DNA of 64,000 bases from Microbacterium sp. Clip185 (GTDB lineage Bacteria > Actinomycetota > Actinomycetes > Actinomycetales > Microbacteriaceae): assembly GCF_028743715.1 (NCBI RefSeq), contig NZ_CP117996.1, forward strand, positions 1,550,001 through 1,614,000. The letters are read 5' to 3'. Under the pieces are notes generated by a model. The model had not been told where the DNA came from and made no database searches. It saw only the letters and a list, made by a program, of their open reading frames with translations. Of this stretch, positions 38,858-49,069 are shown in pieces (position 1 is the stretch's first letter; each line of letters starts with the position of its first letter). The position numbers were made by a program, and so were the translations under genes.

Positions 38858-40858
38858 ATGACCGGGGCGTCCGGCCCCGCTCGGCCGGTCGCGCGCGTAC
38901 TGCTCGATTCGCCACTGCCGCAGCTCGACCGCCTGTTCGACTACGCGATCCCGCCCGAGTTCGACGAGGACGCCGTGCCCGGCGTGCGTGTGCGCGTGCC
39001 TCTGCGCAGCGCCGGTCGTGTCGTCGACGGGTTCCTCGTCGAACGCGGCGAGGAGACCGACCACTCGCGTCCGCTCTCCGAGCTCGACAGCGTCGTCTCA
39101 CCGATGCCCGTCCTCCCGTCGAGCCTGTACAGCCTCGCTCGTCGCGTCGCAGATCGCGCGGCGGGTTCGGCTTCCGACGTGCTCCGCCTCGCCGTGCCGA
39201 AGCGGATGGTGCGCGCGGAGAAGGCATGGCTCCACTCGCCCGAGCCCGTCGCCGAAGTGCCTCACGCGAATGCGGTGCGGACGGCGGAAGAGGTCCTCGC
39301 GGCGTTCCCGCATCTCGCGGAAGGCATCCGGGCCGGTGAACGCCTCGCCGTGGATGCGACACCACGGGTCGTGGAACTCGCCGAGGGCGTCACGGTGGGA
39401 TCGTGGGCCGTACTCATCGCTGCCGCGGCGACGATCACCCTCGCCGCGGGGCGCAGCGTCGTCATCGTCGTCCCGGACCATCGGGATCAGGACCAGGTGA
39501 TGACCGCGCTGGCGGGACGCGTGCCGCGGGACGCACTCGTGCAGTCCGACGCCCGCCAGAGTGGTCCCTCGCGTTACGGCGCGTATCTGCGCACCCTCGC
39601 CGACGCGCCCTGCATCGTGGTCGGGAACCGCTCGGCGGTCTACGCGCCCACGAGCAGCACGGGCCTCGTCGTGATCTGGGACGACGGCGACCCGTTGCTC
39701 GCGGAGCCGCTCAGCCCCGGCGCGCACGCCCGTGATGTGGCGCTTCTGCGCCAGGAGAGCGAGCAGAGCGCACTGCTCGTGCTCGGACACACGCGCACCA
39801 CGGATGTCGAGCGACTCGTTCAGATCGGGTGGCTGCGCCACATCCCCGCGGCGCGGCGTGTCACCCCACGCGTCGTCTTGACGGCAACGTCCGATGCGGT
39901 CGCGCAGGCGCGCATCCCCTCCTCGGCGTTCCAGGCTGTGCGCGACGCGCTGACAGAGGGTCCCGTGCTGGTTCAGGTCGCCCGACCCGGCTACGCCCCC
40001 GTGGTGGTCTGCTCCTCGTGCCGTGCGCCCGCTCGTTGTCTACACTGCTCCGGCCCGCTTCGGGTGCGCAGGCAGGGCAGGCCGCCGGAGTGCGCCTGGT
40101 GTGGGCGCGGGATCGCCGGCTGGCAGTGCGCCGTGTGCGAAGGGCAGCACCTTCGTCTCGCCTCCTCGGGAAGCGAACGCACCGCGGATGAGCTCGGGCG
40201 GGCGTTCCCCGGTACGCGGGTGATCGTGGCCGACGGCGACCATCCGGTCGCACGCGTCGAGCATCGCCCGGCGTTGGTCATCGCGACCCGTGGGGCGGAG
40301 CCGATCGCGGACGGCGGGTATCGCGCCGTTCTGCTGCTGGACGGCGACCGGATGCTGCTCGCCGAGGACCTGCGCATCGGCGAGGCGTGTCTGCGGTGGT
40401 GGTCGAACGCCGCAGCGTTGACCGCCCCCGGCGCACCCGTGCTGCTGACGGGGGTCGCGGGACCCCTCGCTCGCGCGTTGGCGACGTGGACGCAGGCCGC
40501 CCACGCCCGCGCCGAGCTCGCCGACCGCGCTGTGCTGCATCTGCCGCCGGCGGTGCGCGTGGCGGTCGTAGAGGGGGAGCCCCGCACGGTTCACGACGCT
40601 CTCGCGCAGTTGCGCGCCGAGGTCCCCGCCCTCGATGTCGATGCGATTCTCGGACCCTCGGAGATCCTCGGGGAGGACCCCCCGCGCTCGCGCGCGCTCG
40701 TCCGTTTCGACTACGGCCACGGAAAGGCGGTGACGGGCTCTCTGCGAGCGGCGGTGATCGCCGATGCGGTGCGTGCCCGCCGCACGCGCGGCCGGACCCC
40801 CGCGCGGAGCCGGAATACACTCAGAGTTCGGGTGGACGTGCCCGATCCCGAGTTGTGA
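38858..40858 (+). CDS. priA: Primosomal protein N' (PriA), helicase motifs lost
   Basis: A 666-residue protein with the PriA overall architecture: N-terminal 3'-DNA-binding domain (VARVLLDSPLPQLDRLFDYA), helicase core remnants, and an eight-cysteine zinc-binding region (CSSC, CLHC, CAWC, CAVC) near residues 387-430. Where a Walker A motif belongs (about 171-195) the sequence reads VVELAEGVTVGSWAVLIAAA, with no GKT, and the DEEH box is replaced by IWDDGD. Such ATPase-less PriA proteins are typical of actinobacteria, so it probably acts as a loading/structural factor in replication restart. Starts one base after metK; in line with conserved order metK-priA-fmt. Confidence 0.93.
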   Translation: MTGASGPARPVARVLLDSPLPQLDRLFDYAIPPEFDEDAVPGVRVRVPLRSAGRVVDGFLVERGEETDHSRPLSELDSVVSPMPVLPSSLYSLARRVADRAAGSASDVLRLAVPKRMVRAEKAWLHSPEPVAEVPHANAVRTAEEVLAAFPHLAEGIRAGERLAVDATPRVVELAEGVTVGSWAVLIAAAATITLAAGRSVVIVVPDHRDQDQVMTALAGRVPRDALVQSDARQSGPSRYGAYLRTLADAPCIVVGNRSAVYAPTSSTGLVVIWDDGDPLLAEPLSPGAHARDVALLRQESEQSALLVLGHTRTTDVERLVQIGWLRHIPAARRVTPRVVLTATSDAVAQARIPSSAFQAVRDALTEGPVLVQVARPGYAPVVVCSSCRAPARCLHCSGPLRVRRQGRPPECAWCGRGIAGWQCAVCEGQHLRLASSGSERTADELGRAFPGTRVIVADGDHPVARVEHRPALVIATRGAEPIADGGYRAVLLLDGDRMLLAEDLRIGEACLRWWSNAAALTAPGAPVLLTGVAGPLARALATWTQAAHARAELADRAVLHLPPAVRVAVVEGEPRTVHDALAQLRAEVPALDVDAILGPSEILGEDPPRSRALVRFDYGHGKAVTGSLRAAVIADAVRARRTRGRTPARSRNTLRVRVDVPDPEL

Positions 40859-40866
40859 GGAACCCG

Positions 40867-41787
40867 ATGCGTCTTGTTTTCGCGGGAACGCCCGAACCCG
40901 CCGTCGCCTCGCTGCGTGCTTTGGCCGCCACCGATCACGAGATCGCGTGCGTCATCACGCGCCGCGACGCACCCGTCGGACGCAAGCGCGTCCTCACAGC
41001 CTCGCCGGTCGCCGTCGCCGCCGACGAGCTGGGGATCGACGTGCTCAAGACCGATCGTCTGGACGCCGCGGCGACCGAACGCATCGCAGCCCTCGAACCG
41101 GATCTCGGTGTGATCGTGGCCTACGGCGGCCTCGTCCGGGAGCCGCTGCTGGGCACCCCCCGCTTGGGGTGGATCAATCTGCACTTCTCCCTGCTGCCTC
41201 GCTGGCGGGGAGCGGCGCCCGTGCAGCGCGCACTGATCGCCGGAGACGGCGAGACCGGCACGAACGTGTTCCAGCTGACCGCCGGCCTCGACGAGGGCGA
41301 CGTGTACGGAGGGACGCGCTACCGCATCCCTCCAACGGCCACGGCCGGGCGCGTGCTGGAAGATCTCGCGCGCGACGGTGCTGGCGCGCTCGTCGACATC
41401 GTCGACCAGTTGGCGGCGGGGACGGCTCGCGCCCTCCCGCAAGTCGGGGAGAGCACGTACGCGGGCAAGCTGACCGCCGAGGACGGCCGGCTCGACTGGA
41501 CCCAGACGGCGGATGCGGTGCTGTCGCGCTTTCGTGGCACGACGCCCGAACCCGGCGCTTTCACGACGGTCGATGGTGTGCGCGTCAAGATCCACGACAT
41601 GCAGCGCGCCGAGCACGCCGCTGCGTTGTCGCCCGGCGCCATCCGTGCCGCGCAGTCGGAGGTGCTCGTCGGTACAGCGACAGATCCCGTGGCGCTCATG
41701 CGGGTGCAGCCGGCCGGTAAGGCGGCGATGGCGGCGGGCGACTGGCTGCGAGGTCTCCGCGCGGCGGAGGGGCTGGTGGCGTCGTGA
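40867..41787 (+). CDS. fmt: Methionyl-tRNA formyltransferase
   Basis: A 306-residue enzyme formylating initiator Met-tRNA. It has MRLVFAGTPEPAVASLRAL at the N-terminus, the 10-formyl-THF/catalytic signature NLHFSLLPRWRGAAPVQRAL near residue 106, and the C-terminal tRNA-binding domain. The start is 8 nt after priA; an open frame extends far upstream within priA but lacks family similarity. Overlaps rsmB by 4 nt. Confidence 0.96.
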   Translation: MRLVFAGTPEPAVASLRALAATDHEIACVITRRDAPVGRKRVLTASPVAVAADELGIDVLKTDRLDAAATERIAALEPDLGVIVAYGGLVREPLLGTPRLGWINLHFSLLPRWRGAAPVQRALIAGDGETGTNVFQLTAGLDEGDVYGGTRYRIPPTATAGRVLEDLARDGAGALVDIVDQLAAGTARALPQVGESTYAGKLTAEDGRLDWTQTADAVLSRFRGTTPEPGAFTTVDGVRVKIHDMQRAEHAAALSPGAIRAAQSEVLVGTATDPVALMRVQPAGKAAMAAGDWLRGLRAAEGLVAS

Positions 41788-43148
41788 GCCGTTACGATCC
41801 GCGGCGGGTGGCGTTCGACACGCTGCGCGCCGTGGCCGCATCCGATGCGTACGCGAACCTTCTCCTGCCGGTGGAGATCGCGCGGGCCGGACTCGACGCG
41901 AAGGATGCGGCGCTCGCCACAGAGCTGACGTACGGCACACTCCGACGCCTCGGTACCTACGACGCGATCATCGCGTCTGCGGCGGGCCGGTCCACCGACG
42001 AGATCGACGAGGATGTGCTCGACGCTCTGCGGTTGGGCGCGCACCAGCTGCTCTCGACGCGGATCGCCTCCCACGCGGCCGTGCACGAGACGGTGGCGCT
42101 CGTACGAGAGACGATCGGCGCCGCGCCCACCGGATTCGTCAACGCGGTTCTGCGCCGGATATCACGCGATACGCCGGGGGAGTGGCTCGCCCGCATCGAG
42201 GCGGCGGCCCGTTCGGACGACGAACGGCTGGGGCTCGCGTACGCCCACCCCGTCTGGGTGATCCGCGCCTTCCGCCGTGCTCTGGTGGCCGAGGGGCGCG
42301 CTGACGAGCTCGAAGACCTCCTGCGTGCCGATAACGCGTCGCCGCGGGTTTCGCTGGCCGTGCTTCCCGGACTCGCCGATCGACCATCCGAGCTTGCTCC
42401 GACGCGGTACTCACCCGTGGGGGCGCTCTCCGCAGGCGGGGACCCCGAGCCGCTGATCCGCGCATCCGGCGGTCGTATCCGCGTGCAGGACGAGGGGTCG
42501 CAGCTGGCGGCGCTCGCGCTCAGTCGCGCCGAACCGGTGTCCGTCGGTGAGCGATGGCTCGATCTGTGTGCCGGACCCGGCGGCAAGACCGCCTTGCTCG
42601 CCGCCGAGGCCCTCGCCGGCGGTGCACTGCTGGAGGCCAACGAGATCGCGCCGGCCCGCGCGGGACTCGTGCGTCAGGCTCTCGCGGGTGTTCCGGCCGA
42701 GGTCTCGGTCAGCGAGGAGGACGGGCGTTCGCGCGCGGGGCACGGGCGCTACGACCGCATCCTGGTGGACGCGCCGTGCACAGGCCTGGGCGCCCTCCGT
42801 CGTCGGCCCGAGGCCCGCTGGCGGAAGTCGCCGCAAGACGTGGCGGCGCTCGCGAGCCTGCAGCGGGAGCTGCTGGAGAGTGCGCTCGACGCGCTGACGC
42901 CGGGGGGCATCGTCGCCTACGTCACGTGCTCGCCCCATCTGGCCGAAACCAGCGCAGTCGTGGCGGAGGTGCGCGAGCGCCGAGGCGACGAGATCGAGGA
43001 GATCGACGCCCGCGCCGTGCTGCAGGATGTCGCGAATCAGCCGCTGGATCTTCCGACGCCCGCCGACGGCAGCGGACGAGCGCAGCTGTGGCCCCACCGG
43101 CACGGAACGGACGCCATGTCGATCTCGCTGCTGCGACGCCGCGCGTGA
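41784..43148 (+). CDS. rsmB: 16S rRNA (cytosine-5-)-methyltransferase RsmB/Sun
   Basis: A 454-residue enzyme with an N-terminal NusB-like RNA-binding region (1-about 145) and a Rossmann methyltransferase domain. SAM-binding LDLCAGPGGKTALLAAEAL, the catalytic Pro-Cys in DAPCTGLGALRRRPEARW, and the second cysteine in YVTCSPHLAETSAVV are all present. GTG start in the GTGA overlap with fmt. It methylates C967 of 16S rRNA in characterised homologues. Confidence 0.95.
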   Translation: MSRYDPRRVAFDTLRAVAASDAYANLLLPVEIARAGLDAKDAALATELTYGTLRRLGTYDAIIASAAGRSTDEIDEDVLDALRLGAHQLLSTRIASHAAVHETVALVRETIGAAPTGFVNAVLRRISRDTPGEWLARIEAAARSDDERLGLAYAHPVWVIRAFRRALVAEGRADELEDLLRADNASPRVSLAVLPGLADRPSELAPTRYSPVGALSAGGDPEPLIRASGGRIRVQDEGSQLAALALSRAEPVSVGERWLDLCAGPGGKTALLAAEALAGGALLEANEIAPARAGLVRQALAGVPAEVSVSEEDGRSRAGHGRYDRILVDAPCTGLGALRRRPEARWRKSPQDVAALASLQRELLESALDALTPGGIVAYVTCSPHLAETSAVVAEVRERRGDEIEEIDARAVLQDVANQPLDLPTPADGSGRAQLWPHRHGTDAMSISLLRRRA

Positions 43149-43156
43149 CGCTCGCC

Positions 43157-43162
43157 GATAAT
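43157..43162 (+). promoter_or_regulatory. -10 box of rpe, leaderless arrangement
   Basis: GATAAT followed by 6 nt (GGCAGG) and the GTG start of rpe. The AGG is adjacent to the start codon, too near to serve as a ribosome-binding site. Confidence 0.45.
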
Positions 43163-43168
43163 GGCAGG

Positions 43169-43843
43169 GTGAGCGCTCCCCGCATCAACCCCTCCATCCT
43201 CGCCGCGGACTTCGTCAACATGCAGGCCGAGCTCGGCCGCATCGCCGGCGCCGACTTCGTACACGTGGACGTCATGGACAACCACTTCGTGCCGAACCTG
43301 ACCTTCGGTCCCCAGATGGTCGAGCGGGTGCAGGCGACGAGCCCCGTGCCGCTGGATGTGCACCTGATGATCGACGACCCGGACCGGTGGGCGCCCGGAT
43401 ACGCCGAACTGGGGGCGGCCTCGGTGACCTTCCATCTCGAAGCCGCCGCCGAGCCGGTCGCGCTCGCACGGCGGCTGCGCCAGATCGGTGCACGCGCCGG
43501 AGTGGCGATCAAGCCGGGGACCTCCGAGCAGCCGCTCCTGGAGCTGCTGCACGAGTTCGACCAGATCCTCGTCATGACCGTGGAGCCGGGCTTCGGCGGA
43601 CAGTCGTTCATGCCCGAGACGATGCCGAAGCTCGCCCGCCTCGCCGACGCTGCGCGCCGGGTCGGCTCGGCGGTCTGGCTCCAGGTCGACGGTGGGATCG
43701 CTCCGGCCACCATCGAACAAGCGGCATCCGCCGGCGCGGACACGTTCGTCGCCGGATCCGCGGTCTTCGGCGTGGAGGATCCGGATGCGGCGATCGCGGG
43801 GCTCCGGGCGCAGGCCGCCGCAGCGTCGTCGCACCGGCACTGA
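43169..43843 (+). CDS. rpe: Ribulose-phosphate 3-epimerase
   Basis: A 224-residue TIM-barrel enzyme interconverting ribulose 5-phosphate and xylulose 5-phosphate. Metal-site segments [36 protein letters not shown] and DVHLMIDDP are present, and the C-terminal phosphate site [10 protein letters not shown] with [12 protein letters not shown]. The GTG start is 20 nt after rsmB with its own leaderless -10 box. An open frame runs far upstream in rsmB but has no family match. Confidence 0.95.
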   Translation: MSAPRINPSILAADFVNMQAELGRIAGADFVHVDVMDNHFVPNLTFGPQMVERVQATSPVPLDVHLMIDDPDRWAPGYAELGAASVTFHLEAAAEPVALARRLRQIGARAGVAIKPGTSEQPLLELLHEFDQILVMTVEPGFGGQSFMPETMPKLARLADAARRVGSAVWLQVDGGIAPATIEQAASAGADTFVAGSAVFGVEDPDAAIAGLRAQAAAASSHRH

Positions 43844-43872
43844 GGGCGGCAGCCGCGCCGGTCGGCGGACGG

Positions 43873-43878
43873 TACCCT
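43873..43878 (+). promoter_or_regulatory. -10 box of hisE, leaderless arrangement
   Basis: TACCCT followed by 6 nt (AGGACG) and the GTG start of hisE. Confidence 0.55.
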
Positions 43879-43884
43879 AGGACG

Positions 43885-44148
43885 GTGAAGACGTTCGACG
43901 ACCTGTTCGCGGAGCTCGAGCTCAAGGCCCGGACGCGACCCGCCGGATCCGGCACCGTCGCTGAACTCGATGCCGGTGTGCATGCGATCGGCAAGAAGAT
44001 CGTCGAAGAGGCGGCAGAGGTCTGGATGGCCGCCGAGTATCAGAGCGACGCCGAGGCAGCCGAGGAGATCTCGCAGCTGCTCTACCACCTGCAGGTGCTC
44101 ATGCTGGCCAAGGGTCTGACGCCGGCGGACGTGTACCGACATCTCTGA
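43885..44148 (+). CDS. hisE: Phosphoribosyl-ATP diphosphatase
   Basis: An 87-residue all-helical MazG-like pyrophosphatase, second step of histidine biosynthesis. It contains [20 protein letters not shown] and the Mg-binding region [19 protein letters not shown] with [16 protein letters not shown] start; leaderless -10 box upstream. Stands 43 nt before hisG. Confidence 0.95.
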   Translation: MKTFDDLFAELELKARTRPAGSGTVAELDAGVHAIGKKIVEEAAEVWMAAEYQSDAEAAEEISQLLYHLQVLMLAKGLTPADVYRHL

Positions 44149-44191
44149 TGCCCGCACCCGCCGCATCCGTCATCTTCCAGAGAGTTTTCCC

Positions 44192-45034
44192 ATGCTGAGA
44201 ATCGCCGTGCCCAATAAGGGCTCCCTTTCCGAGACCGCGGCGGCCATGCTCGCCGAGGCGGGATACAAGGGCCGTCGCGATCCGAAGGATCTGCACGCCA
44301 TCGACCCGCTCAACGACGTCGAGTTCTTCTATCTGCGACCCAAGGACATCGCCACCTATGTCGGCTCGGGCGCGCTGGATGTCGGCATCACCGGGCGCGA
44401 CCTGCTGCTCGATGCACGCATGCCGGGCGCGCGTGAGATCGAGGCGCTCGGTTTCGGCGGCTCGACGTTCCGTTTCGCGGGCCCTCCCGGTCGATTCACC
44501 GAGCTCGCCGATCTCGAGGGGATGCGGGTGGCCACCGCCTACCCCGGTCTCGTGGACGCGTACCTCGACGAGCACGGCGTGGCGGTCGATCTCGTGCCGC
44601 TCGACGGCGCCGTGGAATCCGCCGTCGAACTCGGCGTCGCCGACGCGGTGGCCGACGTGGTCTCCACCGGCACCACGCTGCGTCAGGCGGGGCTCGAGAT
44701 CTTCGGTCCGGTCCTGCTTGAGTCGGACGCCGTGTTGATCACCGGCGCGCAGGAGCCCGCCGGGCTCGAGACGCTGCTGAGGCGTCTGCGCGGTGTCATG
44801 GTCGCGCGCGAGTACGTGCTCATCGACTATGACCTGCCCGCCGACCTCGTCGACGAGGCGATCGCGGTCGCTCCGGGTATCGAATCGCCCACGATCTCGC
44901 CGCTGCGGGACCCGTCGTGGGTCGCGGTGCGCGTGATGAGTCCCCGCAAGCGCGTCAACCAGGTCATGGACGCGCTCTACGCGATCGGGGCGCGGGCGAT
45001 CCTGGTGACCGAGATCCACGCGGCGAGGCTCTGA
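44192..45034 (+). CDS. hisG: ATP phosphoribosyltransferase, long form
   Basis: A 280-residue enzyme catalysing the first, feedback-inhibited step of histidine synthesis. It has [20 protein letters not shown], the PRPP loop region [13 protein letters not shown], and a C-terminal regulatory domain of about 70 residues ([18 protein letters not shown]). That domain marks the long, hexameric, HisZ-independent form. The ATG follows GAGAG. Its stop overlaps the hisF start by one base. Confidence 0.96.
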   Translation: MLRIAVPNKGSLSETAAAMLAEAGYKGRRDPKDLHAIDPLNDVEFFYLRPKDIATYVGSGALDVGITGRDLLLDARMPGAREIEALGFGGSTFRFAGPPGRFTELADLEGMRVATAYPGLVDAYLDEHGVAVDLVPLDGAVESAVELGVADAVADVVSTGTTLRQAGLEIFGPVLLESDAVLITGAQEPAGLETLLRRLRGVMVAREYVLIDYDLPADLVDEAIAVAPGIESPTISPLRDPSWVAVRVMSPRKRVNQVMDALYAIGARAILVTEIHAARL

Positions 45035-45798
45035 TGAGCGTGGTCTGCCGAGTCATCCCGTGCCTGGATGTGGCGGCGGGACGCGTGGTCAAGGGCGTCA
45101 AGTTCGAGAACCTCCGCGACATGGGAGATCCCGTCGAGCTCGCGCGGCTGTACTTCGAGCAGGGCGCTGATGAGCTCACCTTCCTCGACGTCACAGCGAC
45201 CGTCGACGAACGGGCGACGACCTACGACGTCGTGCGCCGCACGGCGGAAGAGGTCTTCATCCCGTTGACCGTCGGCGGCGGCGTCCGCTCCGACGAGGAC
45301 GTCGCGAGGCTCCTGGCCGTCGGCGCCGACAAGATCGGCGTCAATTCGGCTGCTATCGCCCGACCCGCCCTGATCGACGAGATCGCCGACCGCTTCGGGG
45401 CCCAGGTGCTCGTTCTGTCGCTCGACGTCAAGCGCGCCGAAGGCATGCCTTCGGGCTTCGCCGTCACGACCCACGGCGGGCGAACCCTCACCCAGCTCGA
45501 CGCGCTCGCCTGGGCGCGCGAGGCCATCGAGCGCGGCGCCGGTGAACTGCTCGTCAACTCGATCGACGCCGACGGCACGAAGAACGGCTTCGATCTCGAA
45601 CTCGTCGCCCTGATGAGGGAGATCTCCCGCGTGCCGGTCATCGCCTCGGGCGGCGCCGGGCAGGTCGGCGACTTCGCGCCCGCCATCCGTGCCGGCGCCG
45701 ACGCGGTGCTCGCCGCATCCGTTTTCCACTCCGGCCAGCTCACGGTGGGCGACGTGAAGGACGCGCTGGTCGGCGAGGGGATCGAGGTACGTCGATGA
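45034..45798 (+). CDS. hisF: Imidazole glycerol phosphate synthase cyclase subunit
   Basis: A 254-residue (beta/alpha)8 enzyme forming imidazole glycerol phosphate and AICAR, working with the HisH glutaminase, which is not in the window. Catalytic Asp residues are in [16 protein letters not shown] (Asp11 equivalent) and [10 protein letters not shown] (Asp130 equivalent), with phosphate sites GGGVRS and ASGGAG. ATG start overlaps hisG; ends in an ATGA overlap with hisI. Confidence 0.96.
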   Translation: MSVVCRVIPCLDVAAGRVVKGVKFENLRDMGDPVELARLYFEQGADELTFLDVTATVDERATTYDVVRRTAEEVFIPLTVGGGVRSDEDVARLLAVGADKIGVNSAAIARPALIDEIADRFGAQVLVLSLDVKRAEGMPSGFAVTTHGGRTLTQLDALAWAREAIERGAGELLVNSIDADGTKNGFDLELVALMREISRVPVIASGGAGQVGDFAPAIRAGADAVLAASVFHSGQLTVGDVKDALVGEGIEVRR

Positions 45799-46151
45799 GC
45801 CAGAGCGTCGAAGAGCGGATCTCCCGGGTCCGCTTCAACGATCAGGGCCTGGTCGCAGCGATCGTGCAGCAGTGGGACACCCGAGAGGTGCTCATGATGG
45901 GCTGGATGGACGCGGAGGCGCTGCGGCGCACGCTCACCTCGGGTCGCGCGACTTACTGGTCGCGCTCGCGTCAGGAGTACTGGCGCAAGGGCGACACGTC
46001 GGGTCACATCCAGGTCGTGCGCGGCGCCCGCCTGGACTGCGACGGCGACGCCGTGCTGCTGTCGGTCGAGCAGACCGGCCCCGCCTGTCACACCGGCACA
46101 CGGACCTGTTTCGACACCGACGATCTGGAGCCCGTGCGAGGCGGCGAGTGA
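45795..46151 (+). CDS. hisI: Phosphoribosyl-AMP cyclohydrolase
   Basis: A 118-residue zinc/magnesium enzyme opening the adenine ring of PR-AMP. It contains [34 protein letters not shown], the metal-binding DCDGDAVLL and the zinc-ligand cysteine in [12 protein letters not shown]. The stop overlaps the next gene by 4 nt, and that gene is not trpE, unlike in Mycobacterium and Streptomyces. Confidence 0.96.
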   Translation: MSQSVEERISRVRFNDQGLVAAIVQQWDTREVLMMGWMDAEALRRTLTSGRATYWSRSRQEYWRKGDTSGHIQVVRGARLDCDGDAVLLSVEQTGPACHTGTRTCFDTDDLEPVRGGE

Positions 46152-46753
46152 TCCGTCGCGCACGCTCGATCTCGGTTCTGGCGATCCTGGCGGCGGGGGC
46201 TACGAGCACTCTGGCGGCCACCCAGACCTGGATCCACGTCTCGCTGACGGATGGTGCCGCAGCCGATGTGGCGGTCTCCGGAACGGCGGCCGTGCCCGTG
46301 CTGACCCCGCTCAGTCTCGCCGTGCTCGCACTCGGCGCGGCGCTGTCGATCATCGGCCGGGTGCTTCGCATCGTCTTCGGCGCACTGACGGTGGCTGCGG
46401 CGATCGGAATCGCCGTGCTCACGGCGCCCGTCGCCTTCGACGTGCCCGTCGACGCGTATGCCCCGAGCGTCACGGAGACCACCGGCATCACGGGTGACTC
46501 GTCGGTGGCGGCACTGGTCGCCAGCACGAGCGTCACGGGGTGGCCGGTAGCTGCTCTTGTCGCCGCCGTTCTCCTGCTGGGTGCGGGCTCCTTCGTGCTC
46601 GTGACCGGCTGGCGATGGCCCGGCGGAGGACGCAAGTACGACTCTCCGCGCCGGCGGGCAGTCGTCGCGGACGACGCACCGCTTGACGCCATCGACTCGT
46701 GGGACGACCTCTCCCGCGGCGATGACCCGACCTTCCCCGACCCGCCCCGCTAG
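46148..46753 (+). CDS. Trp biosynthesis-associated membrane protein
   Basis: A 201-residue integral membrane protein with about four helices (near residues 7-26, 50-68, 74-92 and 130-152), of the family found in actinobacterial trp operons (position of Rv1610). The start is the GTG overlapping the hisI stop. The acidic tail ending in DPPR lies outside the last helix. Its biochemical role is unknown. It is the first gene of the trp block here. Confidence 0.85.
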   Translation: MIRRARSISVLAILAAGATSTLAATQTWIHVSLTDGAAADVAVSGTAAVPVLTPLSLAVLALGAALSIIGRVLRIVFGALTVAAAIGIAVLTAPVAFDVPVDAYAPSVTETTGITGDSSVAALVASTSVTGWPVAALVAAVLLLGAGSFVLVTGWRWPGGGRKYDSPRRRAVVADDAPLDAIDSWDDLSRGDDPTFPDPPR

Positions 46754-46756
46754 ACT
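46751..46756 (+). promoter_or_regulatory. Candidate -10 for the small protein-trpCBA unit
   Basis: TAGACT overlapping the stop codon of the preceding gene, with a leader of about 35 nt containing GAAGGAGAG before the next ATG. Confidence 0.4.
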
Positions 46757-46794
46757 GGATCCGGCCGTCACGTGGCCGCACCCGAAGGAGAGAC

Positions 46795-47025
46795 ATGAGC
46801 AATTCCATCGACGACCCCGGCCACGGACACTCCCCGGCAGCCTGGACGGCCGTGGTGATCATGCTCGTCGCCGTCGCGCTGGGCACGGTGTTCTTCGTGC
46901 TCGACATGCCCGTGCTCGTGTGGGCGTCGGTCGGTCTGCTCGTCGTGGGTCTGATCACCGGGTGGGCGTTGGCCCGCGCCGGCTGGGGCGTCAACGGCCC
47001 GAAGTACGTCGCGAAAGAGCACTGA
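46795..47025 (+). CDS. Small two-helix membrane protein before trpC
   Basis: A 76-residue protein with HGHSPAAWTAVVIMLVAVAL and two membrane helices (about 16-35, and 42-62), ending in GWGVNGPKYVAKEH. The family, often annotated only as 'HGxxPAAW' or DUF6704, is a regular companion of trpC in Microbacteriaceae, from memory. ATG with GAAGGAGAG upstream. Overlaps trpC by one base. Function unknown. Confidence 0.85.
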   Translation: MSNSIDDPGHGHSPAAWTAVVIMLVAVALGTVFFVLDMPVLVWASVGLLVVGLITGWALARAGWGVNGPKYVAKEH

Positions 47026-47804
47026 TGGTGCTCGCCGACCTCACGGCCGGCGCAGTCGAGGATGCCCGTGACCGCGAGTCGCGCACGCCTCTGTCGGTCG
47101 TGGAGCGCGCTGCGCTGGACCGACCCGCTGCGCTCGATGCCCTCACGGCCCTCGCGCCCGCCGACCGCGTGAAGATCATCGCCGAGGTGAAGCGAGCCAG
47201 CCCCTCGCGCGGCGATCTGGCGGCGATCCCCGATCCTGCTCTCCAGGCATCCCGCTACGAAGAGGGTGGCGCGAGCGCGATCTCCGTGCTCACGGAGGGT
47301 CGCAAGTTCAAGGGCAGCCTCGCCGATCTCGAAGCCGTGCGCGAGCGCGTCGCCGTTCCGGTGCTGCGCAAGGACTTCATCGCCACGCCCTACCAGGTGC
47401 TCGAAGCACGCGCGGCGGGCGCCGATCTCGTGCTGCTGATCGTCGCCGCACTCGAGCAGCCGCTTCTCGTGCAGCTGCACGAACTCGTGCTCCAGCTCGG
47501 GATGACGCCGCTCGTGGAGACACATTCCGCCGAGGAGCTCTCGCGCGCATCCGATCTCGGAGCTCGCCTCATCGGCGTCAACGCGCGCAACCTCAGCACT
47601 TTCGAGCTCGATCGCGATCTGTTCGGACGCCTCGCCGAGTCGTTCCCGAGCGATGCGATCAAGATCGCCGAATCGGCGGTCCTCACTCCCGACGACGTGC
47701 GCCACTACCGCTCCGGCGGCGCGGACGTCGTCCTCATCGGCGAGGCACTCGTGACGGCGGAACCCGTCGCGACCCTGCACGCTTTCCTGGAGGCTGGATC
47801 ATGA
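47025..47804 (+). CDS. trpC: Indole-3-glycerol phosphate synthase
   Basis: A 259-residue (beta/alpha)8 enzyme of tryptophan synthesis. It has [17 protein letters not shown] with the catalytic Lys (near residue 52), [23 protein letters not shown] and [14 protein letters not shown] at 47028 is an alternative start one codon on. Overlaps the small membrane protein by one base and trpB by 4 nt. Confidence 0.96.
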   Translation: MVLADLTAGAVEDARDRESRTPLSVVERAALDRPAALDALTALAPADRVKIIAEVKRASPSRGDLAAIPDPALQASRYEEGGASAISVLTEGRKFKGSLADLEAVRERVAVPVLRKDFIATPYQVLEARAAGADLVLLIVAALEQPLLVQLHELVLQLGMTPLVETHSAEELSRASDLGARLIGVNARNLSTFELDRDLFGRLAESFPSDAIKIAESAVLTPDDVRHYRSGGADVVLIGEALVTAEPVATLHAFLEAGS

Positions 47805-49069
47805 GTCTGCGCGATGTCAAAGGACCCTTCTTCGGTCAGTACGGCGGGCGCTACATGCCCGAGTCGCTCATCGCCGCGATCGATGAGCTGACCGCCGTCT
47901 ACGAGTCCGCGATCGTTGATCCCGCCTTCCAGGCGGAGTTCGCGGAGCTGCTGCATTCCTACGCGGGGCGTCCCTCAGTGCTCACCGAGGTGCCGCGCTT
48001 CGCCGCCCACGCGGGTGGCGGCCGCGTGTTCCTCAAGCGCGAAGATCTGAACCACACCGGCTCGCACAAGATCAACAACGTGCTGGGTCAGGCGCTGCTC
48101 ACCAAGCGGCTGGGCAAGACACGCGTGATCGCGGAGACGGGAGCCGGACAGCACGGTGTCGCGACCGCGACGGCTGCGGCGCTGTTCGGCTTCGAGTGCA
48201 CGATCTACATGGGTGAGGTCGACACCGAGCGGCAGGCGCTCAACGTCGCTCGGATGCGGCTGCTGGGTGCCGAGGTCATCCCTGTCACGACAGGATCGCG
48301 CACGCTCAAGGATGCGATCAACGAGGCATACCGGGACTGGGTGGCGAGCGTCGAGACGACGAACTACATCTTCGGCACCGCTGCGGGGCCGCATCCGTTC
48401 CCCGCCCTCGTGCGCGACTTCCAGAAGGTCATCGGCGAAGAGGCCCGCGCGCAGCTTCTCGAGCAGGTGGGCCGACTGCCCGACGCCGTGTTCGCATGCG
48501 TGGGCGGCGGCTCGAACGCGATCGGGATGTTCGACGCCTTCCTCGACGACGAGTCGGTGGCGCTGTACGGCGTCGAAGCGGCGGGCGACGGGGTCGACAC
48601 CCCGAAGCACGCGGCCTCCATCGAGCGCGGCCGCGCCGGCATCCTGCACGGCGCCAAGACCTACGTGCTCCAGGACGAGGACGGGCAGACCGTCGAGTCG
48701 CACTCGATCTCGGCGGGGCTGGACTACCCGGGTGTCGGTCCCGAGCACGCCTGGCTGGCCGATATCGGCCGCGCGTCCTATATCCCGGCCACCGACGACG
48801 AGGCCATGCAGGCGCTGCGGCTGCTCTCGCGCACCGAGGGCATCATCCCCGCCATCGAGTCGGCGCATGCGCTGGCCGGGGCGCTCCGCATCGGCAAGGA
48901 GCTCGGACCCGACGCGGTCATCGCCATCAACCTGTCCGGTCGCGGCGACAAGGACATGGACACGGCCGCCCGCTATTTCGATCTGTACGACGCGGCCGGC
49001 GACGAGGGGTCGCCGGTCGACGTGCCGCCCGCCGCCGACGAGGCGCGGGGAGAGGGGACCGAGCTGTGA
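47801..49069 (+). CDS. trpB: Tryptophan synthase beta chain
   Basis: A 422-residue PLP enzyme joining indole and serine. The Schiff-base lysine is in [13 protein letters not shown] (near residue 88), the phosphate-binding glycines in [14 protein letters not shown], and [10 protein letters not shown] opens the N-terminus. C-terminal 20 residues are acidic and Ala/Pro-rich. Starts in an ATGA overlap with trpC, ends in a GTGA overlap with trpA. Confidence 0.97.
   Translation: MSLRDVKGPFFGQYGGRYMPESLIAAIDELTAVYESAIVDPAFQAEFAELLHSYAGRPSVLTEVPRFAAHAGGGRVFLKREDLNHTGSHKINNVLGQALLTKRLGKTRVIAETGAGQHGVATATAAALFGFECTIYMGEVDTERQALNVARMRLLGAEVIPVTTGSRTLKDAINEAYRDWVASVETTNYIFGTAAGPHPFPALVRDFQKVIGEEARAQLLEQVGRLPDAVFACVGGGSNAIGMFDAFLDDESVALYGVEAAGDGVDTPKHAASIERGRAGILHGAKTYVLQDEDGQTVESHSISAGLDYPGVGPEHAWLADIGRASYIPATDDEAMQALRLLSRTEGIIPAIESAHALAGALRIGKELGPDAVIAINLSGRGDKDMDTAARYFDLYDAAGDEGSPVDVPPAADEARGEGTEL

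Noticed and set aside
46754..46794. A tryptophan attenuator or leader peptide before the small membrane protein-trpCBA unit
   Set aside because: The 41-nt gap has no short frame with Trp codons and no alternative hairpins.
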